Source: Sternotherus odoratus (Eukaryota > Chordata > Testudines > Kinosternidae). Taken from it: a stretch of DNA of 64,000 nt. Shown piece by piece: positions 44,901 through 57,405 of the stretch (its first letter is position 1; each line of letters opens with the position of its first letter). Below the pieces are notes generated by a model, which was not told the DNA's origin, did no database searches, and worked only from the letters and a program-made list of their open reading frames with translations. A program made the translations under genes and the position numbers. Location: the NCBI GenBank assembly GCA_032164245.1, contig JAVMKO010000001.1:18699603-18763602 (forward strand). The letters are read 5' to 3'.

Positions 44901-45935
44901 GCAATGCTAATGAACATTTTTTCTAAGTTATGGACAAAGTGAAGAGCACTTTTCTAAGCAAGCATGAAGTAGAGCAGGTAAATTGTGTTACTTCCTGAGT
45001 TTCCTCCTTAACATATGTTTAAGGAGAACATGTATTGCACTCTGTTTCACATCTTGGGTGGGATTTTTTTAAATGTCCAATGTTGACCTAAATCTACCTG
45101 TATTGGACTTCAGTGTTGTGCCAATGTTGAGCAGTTCTGAAGATTACACCCGGTATTTTGTACAATATGTAGAAGTGCATTTTGTATGAAAATGCTTTAA
45201 GTGAGATCGATTGTTTGAATATACTTTGTATCAAAATGCATAGAAAGACTATTAAAATTTGCTTTAAGCTTGTGGCCAACTATCTGACAATCTGAGAAAG
45301 ACGAAGAAACATTCAACAAATACAGGCTACGGAAAAAAATAACTCTCAATGGCCCATCATGTTTGACTTGACATCCAGAAACTCCATATTTTTTAATAAT
45401 CTGATGACTTGAAAAATGTATATTGAGTAAAGATGCGTGTATCATTCAACAAGGCTTGTGCATAAGCATTATTTAAGTGGATGCCAGACAGTAATGAATC
45501 TTGGCCACTTCAATGCTCTTCCTCTCTGCCTTGCCCTTGTTCACATCATATCAGGAATCAAACTCAGCTGCAATGAGCTATTTAGAGCAATATCCTCTAT
45601 GCCAAAGATACTTAATCTAAATAATATATCAGATTCTACAGTTCCTATGAATAAGTTGCAAGTGTGCCATGTAACAAAAAACATTAGAATTTTTCCTAAT
45701 GTAATACAGATTTCAAACCACAGCCACAGTACATTTTGGATGAACATGTGCTTCATCATGACGAGCAAATATTTTTAAGAGGTTCTGGGCACTTGACTTC
45801 AGTGGGGGTCAACTGGGGTGCATGTCAGCACCATATTTGGCCTATGGAGTTTTTAATTAGGCATTACTTTCTATGAATTGCAACTCCTCCTTGTATATTT
45901 CCACCATTTGTTGACCAAGAGCAATCAAAAATTTA
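44901..45935. other. No gene identified
   Basis: Frames up to 113 codons (45437-45778 plus) overlap opposite-strand frames and show no family signature. Confidence 0.3.
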
Positions 45936-45943
45936 GCTGCATA

Positions 45944-46047
45944 TATGGTGACCACATGTCCCGATTTTATAGGGACAGTCCCACTATTTGGGTCTTTTTC
46001 TTATATAGGCTCCTATTACTTGTCACATTTGCTGTCTGATCATCCTA
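45944..46047 (+). mobile_element. Short hAT MITE
   Basis: The 104-bp element with ends tatggtgaccacatgtcccg and tgtctgatcatccta (inverse, diverged) is flanked by the exact 8-mer gctgcata (45936-45943, 46048-46055). It has no coding capacity. Confidence 0.9.
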
Positions 46048-46260
46048 GCTGCATAATGCCATTTCTCTGCTTGCAAGCAGTTAGCTGCAAGCAAATAAAA
46101 CATTCAGCTACTTTTTAAAATAAAACACTCATTAATGTTACTTTCTTTTGTATAAAGTAGAGTTCAAAGCAAACTTTAGATACAGGTATGATAAAGGGAA
46201 TCAAGCCTTAAATGTATCTGTTATTTAGCTTTCTGGTACCATAAGCACCTGTCAGGTATG

Positions 46261-46329
46261 TTTGATCTTGCTTCAGCATGGGGGGTGGGGGGGGGGGGGG
46301 GGAATGGACTAGATGACCTTTCAAGGTCC
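46261..46329 (+). repeat. CR1 3' tail, interrupted by a hAT element
   Basis: The CR1 end ttgatcttgcttcagcat...tggactagatgacctttcaa breaks off at 46329 and resumes at 47624 (cctgttattctataata), with the hAT transposon between. A run of about 17 G at 46285-46301 lies inside. Confidence 0.8.
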
Positions 46330-46337
46330 CTTTCAAC

Positions 46338-47615
46338 CAGGGCCAGATTAAGACCTTTAGAGGCCCTAAGCACTGAAAAGATTATGGTGCCCCCTCATAT
46401 GTAATTCAAAATAAAAACAATACTATACCATAAAATAAAATTTTATTTTTCAAAATGACACAAAACTTACATGTAAACTGAAATTAGCTTCTTTCTAGAT
46501 TTTCTGATTGCAAAATTCTGGATACGTTCATTGAAGCTGATTCCACGAAGCATGTCCATTTCCACACACAATAGGGAAAGTGAATCAAGTCTGTTCTGAC
46601 AGTTTGTTGTTCTCTGAGGGTTTTTTATTCTTTTCAGCTGAGAAAAAGAGCATTCTGTGAGCAGTTAGTAATCATCAATGTTAGAAAACTATGTAGTGTG
46701 ATCTCTCCATTTGGAAATACACATTGTATTCCCTCTTTCAATATTGTGTCATGAAGATCAATGAGACTGAATTTCATTTTTCCTGTTTCATTAAACTTTG
46801 TGCACATATAACAGTGGAACTGCCGTACTTCTCCACAGAGATTCATGTTCAAGTCAACAGGGTATGAGTCAATTAGCTTTTGGGAACCTTGTGAATATTG
46901 TTCATCAGATAAGTTCATATCATTTAGAAAAGAAAATCTACTTGATACTTCTTTGTACACTTCACCTCTCCTCTTCATATGAGCTTCAAATATATCAATT
47001 ATAGCATAGTTAGCAGATACATGAAATTTGTCTCTAGGATTCAATGCTGTTACTGTTGCACTGCTATCATTTGCTTGTTTTTTCCTGATTCGCTTGTGGG
47101 ACTGCTTCTTTGTAGTTAGTATCAGGCAAGATATCTTTTGATATGTCTTCAAATCTTTCAAAATCATTCCTCCAAGTGTGTAAGTGGTCTGCTAATGATT
47201 GTCAGAGGTCTGCACATGTTTTCAAACCCAATTCTTTTTCTTGGAGAGCTTTACTTGTGTGGTAAAAGTGTTGTAAAATTTCATTCCACATGGTCAACAT
47301 GAATACAAACTCTAATTCTTGCATCTTGTTTGCAATGTTTTCTGCCTCTTGTATAGTTTCTCCCTTTTGTGATTAGTCTTCAGCAATACTTTCTAATGCA
47401 TCCACAATTTTTGAGTAGGACTCCAAAATTGCACTTGTTGCCATGGACATGCCAGAGTAAGGAAGTCTAACAAAGTTCTGATTTTTCCCATGATGACTAC
47501 TTTGATGCTTTTTTTGAAATATCAATTTTTTAAAAAAATCTCTTTTTTTGGTGCCCCCTGCTTTGCTGGTGCCCTAAGCACGTGCTTAGTCTGCCTATTG
47601 GATAACCCAGCCCTG
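46338..47615 (-). mobile_element. hAT transposon with decayed transposase
   Basis: The left end CAGGGCCAGATTAAGACC and right end ggataacccagccctg (inverse CAGGGC) are flanked by the exact 8-mer ctttcaac (46330-46337, 47616-47623). A minus-strand frame of 177 codons (47167-46634) lies in the C-terminal half of a hAT transposase (ALNPRDKFHVSANYAIIDIF ... LTLMITNCSQNALFLS). After the stop, another frame continues to about 46480 with residues typical of the C-terminal dimerisation region. Further N-terminal parts are stop-ridden. It is inactive. Minus orientation refers to the coding strand. Confidence 0.9.
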
Positions 47616-47641
47616 CTTTCAACCCTGTTATTCTATAATAC

Positions 47642-50243
47642 AACCACCATCACATTTTCACAGTTTCCATTACAAATCCTCATCTTTCTTACTCAGGCGC
47701 CACTTACGTACACAACTAGGGTGGGTATTTCCTTTATTTGAAATAGGTTTAGTCATACTGCTACCATTAAAAGAAGTGACCTTGCTATGTAGCAGTGATA
47801 ACCTTGTCTAAGGCATTTTCCATTTAAGCTAGAGCTATGCCGATTTGAATCAGCTGAGGATCAGGCCCATATGTAATCAGTGTAACCATTTGGGGTCCCA
47901 GTCCAACAAACTCTCACATGCATGTCTAACGTTAAACATTGGAGTTTTCACATTTGACTTCTGTGGGACTATGCACATGCTTGCATCTAAGCACATGTGT
48001 AAGTGTTTGAGATATTGAAGGCCTTAGAGCATGAGACAGGCAACATATTAGTCACTTTAATATAGGAGCAATGAATTATGACCAGATTTTTCCATTGTAC
48101 CCTTCCTGGAAGCCTGTCAGAATTCTTTGCAGTTAATATTCATCCCATGACACAAGACCCTCTATACTGTGCCATCCTTTTAGCTTAGAAGGAGTGTGCA
48201 TGTAGTTTCTAGGACAATGTAAAGGCAGAGCAGGAACTGCCCATAAAGGAATTACTCAAGAAATAGTGACTGCTGGAATGTTACTACGGAACCCTACCTA
48301 GATCTAAACAAGTTGGTGTTTGTCAGGATTCATTGCTACCAGGAATACAGACGTTCAGAGGCATTTTGAGATGAAAGCTTGTGCAATCTTGTATGAGAGA
48401 GCTAAATGGGTCTGTGGACCTGTAGTCACAGTAGCGAGGCCTATGTTTGCCTTATGTTATTAATATTTTTCTTTCTGTCATATAGGTAAGTTCTGAAAAA
48501 TAAAAATGGTAAAGTTCCAAATGGGTAGGAGAATGTATGTGTGTAAAGATTAACAATACAGTACTTACATTTTAGAGAAAAATAAATGTATCACTTTTTC
48601 TTTACCTACCAAAACTTGATGATTTTCCTTTTTGACAGTAAAGAGCATGCATTAAAATGCCACTGATTCTGTTGTACTTTTCTTTCCCCTGTATGATCAA
48701 TAGTTATAAAGGAACTGCTTGATCCTGAATTGAGTGTCTGGCAGGGATGGAGGAAGAGGCAATGAACCCCCCCACCCCCCCACCCCCGAGTGAAAGACTC
48801 ATTTGCAATTGTTTAATAGGCACATGGCATTAAACCCAGACCTATGCAGGCATTGCTGTGGAGCTGGACCTTCATAGCTCCAAGTTCCCTGGTGGGACCA
48901 TGCAGGCACCACGTTCCCTGGAATTTCCCCTGCCATTTCCCCCATTTTGTAGCCCTGAGGCACATGAAGGGAATAGCGTCCTTGTACTCTTCAGATTTCA
49001 GAGACAGCAGTTGCCCCTGACCCCTGCACAGTGTGTTCAAACTCAGGAGAAGACTCTTACAATCTCCTTACCCAGAATACCACCACAAAAACCAGAGACA
49101 AGCTGGCCCTTAATCTTTAAATATAAACTATGCTTCTGGCTTTCTATAAAACCTGCTGTGCAGACATAAGCCTTCAGCATCCCATCAGTCACTGGAATGT
49201 CAGGACATACCTGACACATTCATCAGCACAGCAGGTGCTTTCTACATAAAAGCAACAGCCACAGTAACCAGCAGTGGAGCAGATAATGAGATCTTAAAAC
49301 AGTATTTATTTTTACAAAACTCTATTTCTCCTTTAATTTAACCTTCAGTAACAGACTTTAATTTATGTACTATAGTGCATTAAAGCAGACACAGCAAAAT
49401 AGCTCTACAGGGCATGTGTGCACCATGCCTCATGTTGTTTAAACTTTCTCAGCCATGACTTCCAGCATGATATTTGACACATTTAAAATACATGGAGGGT
49501 GATATGCAATAGCTGTGTCATTCTTTCATAGCCAGAACATTCTTGACTGAGCCTCAGTTAAGAAAAACAACAACCAAAAAACAAAACAAATAAAGAAAAA
49601 ACCCGTGTCAAATATTCTGTAACATTGGGTTTTTTTATTTGACCTCTAAATTTCATATCTCTGATTAGGACTTAAAGAAATAGAGAACTGTGGGCCAGAA
49701 TCTGAACTCAGTTAGCCTAGAGAATATCAGAAGAAAGCACTGAAGTTGACTGGCTTTAAGTCTAGTTCACTGTATTAACACTGTATTTGAGGTTTATTTT
49801 GCTGTTACTGAGATGAGGGTCTGCCCCTCTATGTATAAATGTGTGGCACATATTTATGCAGCATTTATTTTTTTAATAGAATACATGTGTGTAGAACATC
49901 TAGTCCAGCAGAGCCTTGATCTCTTAGTCAGGCTTCTAGGTACTACTGCAATACAAATAAACAACATTTTAGCACTTGTGAAAACAGTCCTGCTGACTGA
50001 AAGTTCTGAGTTAGCTATATATAATGTACAATATTGACAGTTCCTAGGAAATCACATGAAAGGGGCAGTCTACTCCATTTGAGGTGGGGTTGGTTTTAAT
50101 AAAAACAGAAAAAGTAATATTTCTCAAGAACAATATACAATGTAAATCATATGTTGATTGGCAGAGGACCATTATTAGGCATTCTGCACAAAAATTTCAC
50201 AGCTGTTTTTCTAAATAATTGTACGGTCCTTCCACTCATATTT
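47642..50243. other. No gene; one palindromic repeat
   Basis: About 47880-48025 contains ggggtcccagtccaacaaac...cacatgcatgtc and a diverged inverse, another palindromic repeat. A poly-C tract lies at 48767-48786. No coding stretch could be supported. Confidence 0.4.
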
Positions 50244-50248
50244 CCACT

Positions 50249-51047
50249 TGTCAGGATTGCCTCCCCACTCTGAACTCTAGGGTATAGATGTGGGGACCTG
50301 CATGAAAAGACCCCCTAAGCTTATTTTACCATCTTAGGTTAAAACTTCCCCAAGACACAAGTTTCTCCTGTGTCTGGAACAATATGCTGCCACCACCAAG
50401 CATTACTCCAAGAACTAGGGGCAGGGCCACTTGGAGCCCCTTTTCTTTCCAAAAATCCCCCCCAAGCCTATACCTCCCACCCTAGCAAAGGCTTGAGAAG
50501 AACCCCTCACCAGTTCTCCTAGGTGAGACTGATCCAAAAGCCTGGATCTTACACAATGGAAAACAAAGCAGTCAAATTCTGAAAAGAAAGATTTTAATTA
50601 AAGGAAAAGGAAGAAACAAAATCTCCAAAGGAATCAGTGGGCTAAATGGAATCACTTTACAATCACAAAAAGAATCAAAGAAAAACCCACACCACAGAGG
50701 AATTTCCTCCCCCTTTTGCTGTGTTTCAGAGTACAGGGATCTCTCTCAAAAACTGAGAAATTCACAAGTGAAAAAACACAAATATAAGCTACCGCCATGC
50801 CTGGCTAAATTACTTACTGTTTCTGGTGAAAAAGACTATAGATTAGATGGAGAGAAGAAAATTGTCTGATTCCCCTGAAAGCCCAGAGCAAATGAGACAC
50901 AACAGACAAAGCACTTCCCCTCCTGACAGGTTTGAACACATCTTTGGTCCCCATTGGTTCTTTTGGTCAGGTGCCAACCAAATTTCTTTTAGTTTCTTAA
51001 CCCCTTACAGGTAAGCAGGAATTCTAGACTACTTTATGCTTATGACA
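50249..51047 (-). mobile_element. Solo LTR
   Basis: TGTCAGGATTGCC at the left and ...CTTATGACA at the right are bounded by the exact 5-mer ccact (50244-50248, 51048-51052). It is 799 bp with no internal coding region. I recall the family in turtles in this antisense orientation; the strand call rests on that, since the polyadenylation signal is mutated here. Confidence 0.8.
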
Positions 51048-51052
51048 CCACT

Positions 51053-51924
51053 TCTCCTCAGAACTCCCCATCCATATGTCTCCAGCAAAAATGCCTGCCT
51101 CAACTTCCGGTCCTATTTAACCATAGATATTAAATACAGTTTAATAAGATACAGTTATCTAATCAAAAGGAATTATCTAAGTGAAGAAAGGGGGTTAGTG
51201 AGAAAAACAAGCCAAGTCTTCCTCAAGGTATCTTTATAAATGCTTCTTGAAGAGATACATCTGCAGAGTACTTGAGCTACGTTGGAACAGAGTATTACAG
51301 TGTGTAAAAAACCATCACAAAATAGCCACCCCTGTAGAGATGCAAATCAGTTTGTATAAGCTACTGCTGTTTTTAGATTGCACCGTGATCTACACATTGG
51401 TAATGGGTACTCATACTACATTTAGCCGTGAGCAGAACTGAATGGGCTATTTACATTACTGAAGCTCTCTAGATATAACTACAGTTCCTTATGGTGTGAG
51501 GGTAGCATGTATAAATAAACCTCTGCAATTGGTTATGCTCACAATTTTCCATAATTGACGGGAGTCAACTTTGCTTAGATGAAAATGTAGCTTACCGACA
51601 TGCAAAGGACATTTTTCCATCCATGAGTGGTTCTTTGCCATAAACTATGCACCATATGCATTGACTAGTATTGACTGACAAAATGTTGACTAGTTCTTAA
51701 TTCACCAGTGAGGTTCAGAACTGCCTCCACCCTTCCCCCCACCAATTTTGAATCAGTCGACATTTTGTAGAAAAAGAATGATTGCTGGCTACGAAAAATA
51801 TCTGACACATTAATAAGCTATGTTTTCTATGCATTAGTGTTATGCCAAGAATAATAGAATTTCAATTTTAAAATACATACAGAAAAATTAAACAAATCTT
51901 CAAATACAAGTTTGTTTTATAGAT
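51053..51924. other. No gene identified
   Basis: Unassigned. Confidence 0.3.
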
Positions 51925-52140
51925 GCTGAGAGTTTAAAGGCAGATGGGACATTAGATCATATAGTCTAACCTCTGGTATAGCACAGGCCAGAGAACCTCT
52001 TCCAGTAATTTCAGCGTCAAGCACATAACTTCAGGGTGAGCTATACCATACCTTTTAGAAAGAAGCTTACTCTTGCCTTAAATTGTTCCTAGTTAAATTG
52101 TTCCAGTGGTTCAAAATTTGTACCATATTGTTAATCTGAA
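51925..52140 (-). repeat. CR1 3'-end fragment
   Basis: The antisense CR1 tail: gagtttaaaggcagatggga, cattagatcatatagtctaa, cacaggccagagaacctctt, and aaattgttccagtggtt. Confidence 0.8.
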
Positions 52141-52209
52141 ATAAAACACTCATTAACACAAAATAGTTCATAATATAATTTCCTGGATTTTATAAGTCAC
52201 TGTTCAGTG

Positions 52210-53100
52210 TGTGTTGTGATGCCCACCTCTGTGCTTAATCCCACAGAAGGTATATAGCTCTCAGCTACATAATTTAGAAGCTCGTTCTTTTCGTTCCAGA
52301 GACCTCTAGCATCACAGTTACTGGGCAAACAGCATTTCTGACTCCTCTTCTCTCAAATGCACCCCTCCTCCCCCTATTCTCAGGCCTGTAGCTGTCACAT
52401 GGTTCAGGGTGGAATAATGCAATTCTCCCACTCTAAGAATGGGCCATGGGCTGCAATCCCTTGGTGCTGATTGCCTCGGCAGATCTTACTTCGGTTCATA
52501 GTTCTGTTCCATCCAGAGCAATGACAATGGTAACCAGTGAACAAATAGTCTAAAGCAATATTTAAAACAAAAAGGTTTTCAGAGAAAATATGTATCTTAA
52601 GAACAATAAAATTAGACTATGCCCCTAGTTTACCAAGTATCTAACAATCTTCCACACAGAGACTAGGCCTAACTCCCTATGGACTGTTCTGCAGAATCTC
52701 TCTGTGTCAGCTTATCTCTCCCTTCAGAGAGATCAAGCCACTTTTTACATGTTTATAGTCTTTTCATCTAGTAACTTCCAGCTTTGGCAAAACAAGGTTG
52801 GTTGGAGACCGGATCCTTGATGTTAAGAAGTTGCCCTAATGTATTTCAAATATGTGCTTGAGTGTTCTTGTCTGGGAAACCATTGTCTCGTCTGCATGTG
52901 TATGAGTATTAAATACATATTATAAACATTCCACTACCCCCCAATGTAAGTTAGATCAATACAGTCACACAGGAAATTCTAATATCCCAATATACAATAA
53001 TTTCCCCTCCTGGACTCGGTCACCTACATTATTAATACAACTGTTACATCTCTGAATTCATAACAATACTACATATCAGCTCACATCTGTCACACTTGGG
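52210..53100 (-). repeat. LTR-like region, boundaries unproven
   Basis: The stretch begins tgtgatgcccacctctgtgc and ends near cacatctgtcaca, with a sequence texture like antisense LTRs. I could not find a matching target duplication. Low confidence. Confidence 0.3.
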
Positions 53101-53496
53101 TCACTCTTGGTCACAATCAAAATGGCAGCTGTCACACTTCCATACTGAGAGGTTGAGCTGAGTGACAATATTCTATGAGGCAGAGAAAATTCTTAGAGTT
53201 ACTTTGGTGATCGACTGTGCATTCTTACACTGTCCCAACTGACTGGTGTTTGAAGAGTGTAATCTCTAAGGCGACATATGTGTTGTTAAACTGTTACAAG
53301 AATAGGATAAATTAAGCATAGGAAAATTTAACCTGAATATTGGAATAAAATTCCCTAATAGTGATATATACAAAACTGTAGTAAGGACAACCCCCTGCCT
53401 GACCATGTTTTTGAGCTTTGTGTGTTTGGATCCTACTCAGACTTGCCAAAATAAAAGCTTACTTGCTTGTTAACAACACACATTTTACTTTCTAGT

Positions 53497-54025
53497 CAGG
53501 GCCGGCGACAGGGGGGTACTATGGGTAGAGCTATACCGGGTCCCGGACTTAACGCAGGCCCCCTTAAGTCCGGGGACCGGTACACAGCTGTACCCGGAGT
53601 TGTCCCCCCTGGGCACCGCATCTCCCTGGCCGCTCTTTCCCGGGCTGTGTCCGCCTGTCAGTGGCCGGCTGCCTCCCGAGCCCTTCAGCCGGCGGCTCGT
53701 CCCGCACCCCAGGAGCCGCCCCGAGGCACCCCCGGCTGCAGCGCTTCTCCCGCCCACCTGCAGCAAGAGCCGGGCCAGCCCTTGGCGGGGGGGGGGGAGG
53801 GGAGCCCTCCGGCGGCACCACAGGATGCCGGCTCCATCGCCTCCCCCGCCCCGGCGGCTGCAGAGGACTGGCGGGGGCCAGCAAGGCGTGGGTGCAGGAG
53901 GGAAGGAGGTTTGGTGGGGGGGGGGGGGAGGCTGAGCTGGGCGGGTCAGGCATGGGGGGAAGGAGAGTAGGTTGGGGGGGGCCCGATCAGAGTAGGGGGC
54001 CCCAAAATTTCTGTCGCCGGCCCTG
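53497..54025. mobile_element. GC-rich hAT MITE
   Basis: The perfect terminal inverted repeats CAGGGCCGGCGACAG / CTGTCGCCGGCCCTG are flanked by the exact 8-mer tttctagt (53489-53496, 54026-54033). The 529-bp interior is GC- and CpG-rich. The stop-free frames of 111-197 codons on both strands are by-products of composition, not genes. Confidence 0.95.
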
Positions 54026-54033
54026 TTTCTAGT

Positions 54034-54913
54034 ACAAAAGTGAGTTTCCTTTGAAACAAAAAGGGCCTTTTTGGTCAAAACAACCTTTCTTGTGTGTTAG
54101 AAATCACTTGAAGATTTTTCATAGCTCATGGGCCTAATTCGACTCTTCACTTACAATGGGGTGAAGCAGGAGTAACTTCACTGAAATCACTGAGAGGAGA
54201 ATTAAGTCGCATTGGGAGTTTTGGGAATGTACACAGAATTTAACAGAAATCCGCAACTATACAATTGAATCAAATGTATAAAGCAAAAGGCCTCCTAACT
54301 CCTCCCCAGATCAGTAGTCTCCCACCACCACTTCTCATCTTCCCTTCCCTGTCCCACTATCTTCTCACCTGAGAGACCAGACAAGCTTTGCAGCATAGCC
54401 TATATCACAACAGATTTGTGCTCTGGGGAATCCATAGGAAAAGATGCTATTTTGTGGCTATGTAAGACTCAGAGAGAGTGAAGAAGCTGCCTGTGGGAGT
54501 TCTGAAGCTTCGAGCAGGCTTTCTAAATGAGTCAACCAGAAACACCTGACTCCGCAAGGGAACCTCAGGCAGCTGGTTCCTTATAAGAGGAATTAAACAG
54601 TTGTTTGGGAGGGCTGACTCTGGGAAGTCATCTCTGAACAGGGCAATTGCAAGCCAATCCCCAGGGTGGATCCCCCTACGAATTCACTAAAAAGGACTCT
54701 ATTAAGGAATGTGTTTTCTCACCCAGACTCTGAGATAATAACCATGTCTTGGGATAGACTTCTGGGATTTTGAGTTTTACTTTCAGTTATTTGTCTGAAT
54801 AAACCCAAGAAGGGTGGGGACTGGAGGAGCAATGGTGTGGGGCTTTGGTAAAAGGGCCTCTAAGAGGGAGAATAAAGGACAGGTCAGTGCAGTGGCACCC
54901 CAGACACAAAAGG
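54034..54913. other. No gene; one palindromic repeat
   Basis: About 54130-54215 (gggcctaattcgactcttca ... gagaggagaattaagtcg) is an imperfect palindrome of the recurrent class. Nothing else was assigned. Confidence 0.4.
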
Positions 54914-56048
54914 TAGGGTTGCTACCTGTTCGAGTTTCACCTGGACATTTGGGGTTTTGGCTTCTGTGTAAGGTTGCTAACTTTCTACTTGCACAAAACT
55001 GAACACCCTTGTCCTGCCCCTTTTCCTAGGTCTTGCCCCACTCACTCCATCTCTGTCGCTTACTCTTCCCACCCTTCCTCACTTGCTCATTTTCACTAGG
55101 CTGGCTCAGGGGGTTGGAGTGTGGGAGGGGATGAGGGCTCCAGCTGGGGATGTGGGCTCTGGGGTGGGGCCAGGGATGAGGGGTTCAGGGTGTGAGAGGG
55201 AGCTCAGGGCTGGGGTAGGGATTTGTGGTGTGGGGGAGTTTGAGGGCTCTGGTTGGGGGTGCAGACTGTGGGGTGGGGCTGAGGATGAGGTGTTTGGGAT
55301 ACAGGAGGGGCTGCAGGCTGGAGAGGTTTTCAGTGTGGGAGGGGGATCATGGTAGGAGGTTGGGGCAAAGGGAGGTGCAGTCTCTGGGGTGGAGGGTGAG
55401 GATGAGGGATTTGTGGTGCGGGAGGATGATCAGGCCTGGGACAGGCATGTGTGTGCTTGGGCCCTGGGGTGTGGATGAGGGATTTTGGGTGCAGGAGGGT
55501 GCCCCTGCTGGGATTGAGGGGTTTATATGATGGGAGGGGGATCAGGAATGGGGCATGGGAGGGGTCAAAGGTGCAGGGTCCAGGTGGCACTTACCTCAAG
55601 TAGCTCCCATAAGCAGTGGCATGTCCCCCCTCCAGCTCCCATGCAGAGGTATGGCCAGGCAGCTCTGTGAACTGCTCTGACTCCAGGCACCACCCCTGAA
55701 GCTCCCATTGGCCATGGTTCCCAGCCAATGGGAGCTGCGAAGTGGGCGCTTGGGGAAGGGGCAGCATGCAGAGTCTCCTGGCTGCCCCTACACATAGGAA
55801 CCAGAGGGGGAGCATGTCACTGCTTCTGGAGTTGCATGGAGCCACAGCAGGCAGTGAGCCTGCCTTAGCCCCGTTGTGCCACTGAATGGACTTGTAATGG
55901 TCCAATCAGTGGTGGTGACCGGAGCCGCCAGGGTCCCTTTTTGGCCAGGTGTTTTGGTCGTAAACCGGACACCTGGCAACCCTACTTCTGTGACTGGGTG
56001 CCATTTAGGGTTGCCAAGTGCCCAGTTTTCAGGAGCCTGGCAACCCTA
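54914..56048 (+). mobile_element. Outer hAT-like element(s) with TAGGGTTGC ends
   Basis: TAGGGTTGCTACC at 54914 and tggcaaccctа-type end at 56048 (written in the sequence as ctggcaacccta) flank the element at 54969. A second inner terminus (tagggttgccaag, 56008) means this could be one split element or two short ones. No clean target duplication. Confidence 0.5.
54969..55984 (+). mobile_element. GC-rich hAT element, same family as 9058-11439
   Basis: The ends taaggttgctaactttcta and ...gacacctggcaaccсta-type right end (ccta at 55981-55984) are flanked by the exact 8-mer cttctgtg (54961-54968, 55985-55992). Shared segments with 9058-11439 are the gcacaaaactgaacaccctt start, the G-rich minisatellite middle, the ggcacttacctcaa part and the ggagccgccagggtcccttt end. 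The array in the middle differs in length and order from the other copy. No transposase. Confidence 0.9.
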
Positions 56049-56297
56049 ACTGGCACCCAAATCAAAAGCCTTGTTACCATGGAGCAGAGGGGAGGCCTCG
56101 GTCACTAACCCATGCCAGCCCCTTCTCAACCAGGGCCACCTCCTAGTTGCGGGAGGGAGAGGAATGAGTAATAGGGACAAAGCCTCAGGGGAAGAGGCAA
56201 GGCAGGGGGTAGGACCTTGGGGGTCTGGTTACCAGCAATCAGAAAGGGGGCAACTGTAATAAGAGGGTGCGCAGGAACAGCCAATGAATTTACAAAT
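56049..56297. other. No gene identified
   Basis: Unassigned GC-moderate sequence. Confidence 0.3.
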
Positions 56298-56305
56298 ACC
56301 TAAAT

Positions 56306-57269
56306 CAGTGGTTCTCAGTCAAAAAAAATTCACAGACCACCTCCCTTTTTTTGTGTGTGGGTGTTGAGACTTGATTAAAAAGATAGGCACATTTTGGTTT
56401 GAAATTTATTTATTTATTACTAGATGTTTGGATTCTCTTCTTACCGACAAGCTTTTCAATGTTTGGAGTGGTACTTGATAATGCACAATGAATATTGCTT
56501 TCCACTGTGAGCTGATTTCTCTGTTTGGACTTAACATACAACAAACACGAAAATCCTGTCTTACGCATATAAATTGATGCAAATGGCAAAAGAAATCTGA
56601 CTGTGTGTGCTGACAGATTTGGGTAACTCCCAGTCATGCTGGCCCAAAATATCTCCATGATAGACTGCTGGCACAAGTATTGGGTCACAAAATCATTTTT
56701 CAGATCCAAAAATTCCTCCTGGAGATCCTCTGGAACATTATTAACATCTGTTGCGAATGGATTCCTGATGAAAGATAATCCATCCTTTGTCCTGTCCACC
56801 TCCGGAAAGGGTCATTGGAATTCGTCTCGTAGCTTCCGTAAATGATCGAGAATTTGCTTCCAAATCACTTCCTTTTCCCAAGCATGGCATCCACATATGG
56901 AAATTGAACCAAATTATTGTCTTCGACTCTTACGATCCAGAGTTCCAATTTGTCAAGAAAAACCTTGATGATGCTTTGGTGAGAGAACAGATTTGTACCT
57001 TTCCCTTGCAGCTGAAGATTCAGTTTGTTCAAGAGTCCAAAAATATCAACAAGATATGCAAATTCAAAATTTGAGTGCTTCAGCCTTAGATGGAACTTAC
57101 TGGCAACACAACACGGTCGTCTCCTAGATGACGCTATGGATGATACGCTGTGTGCTTGTGAACATGGCGTAAAACAGCCAACAGCAGTGCCTGCTCACAC
57201 TATCTGACTTTGGACAATATTCGTGTCAACCACTGAAAGTCACCATGGACCACCAGTTGAGAACCACTC
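56306..57269 (-). mobile_element. hAT transposon with SCAND3/ZBED-like transposase remnant
   Basis: The ends CAGTGGTTCTCAGTC and gttgagaaccactc bound 964 bp. The 8-mers acctaaat (56298-56305) and tcctaaat (57270-57277) differ at one base. On the minus strand a 129-codon frame (56799-56410) has FIRNPFATDV, an EFLDLKND block and the hAT C-terminal dimerisation signature (RFLLPFASIYMRKTGFSCLL). Upstream, in another frame, LVDIFGLLNKLNLQLQGK and FLDKLELW appear. Frameshifts make it dead. Confidence 0.9.
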
Positions 57270-57324
57270 TCCTAAATCATTTAGATGACTGGGTACTCCA
57301 TAGTCAGACAAACTGGAAAACCAG

Positions 57325-57405
57325 TACCATAAAAGGTACCCAGAAATAACGATACCATAAAAGGTACCCAGAAATAACGATACCATAAAAGGTACCCAGA
57401 AATAA
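57325..57405 (+). repeat. 28-bp minisatellite, three units
   Basis: Units start at 57325, 57353 and 57381 (taccataaaaggtacccaga...). The second duplicate (57811-57837) has a single unit, so the array changed copy number after or during the tandem duplication. Confidence 0.9.

Noticed and set aside
53467..54078. Open frames of 111-197 codons on both strands
   Set aside because: They lie inside a GC-rich MITE, overlap each other in all frames and are Pro/Gly/Arg-rich without motifs.
57325..57405. Regular repeats resembling a CRISPR array
   Set aside because: Units are directly adjacent with no spacers, and the DNA is from a vertebrate.
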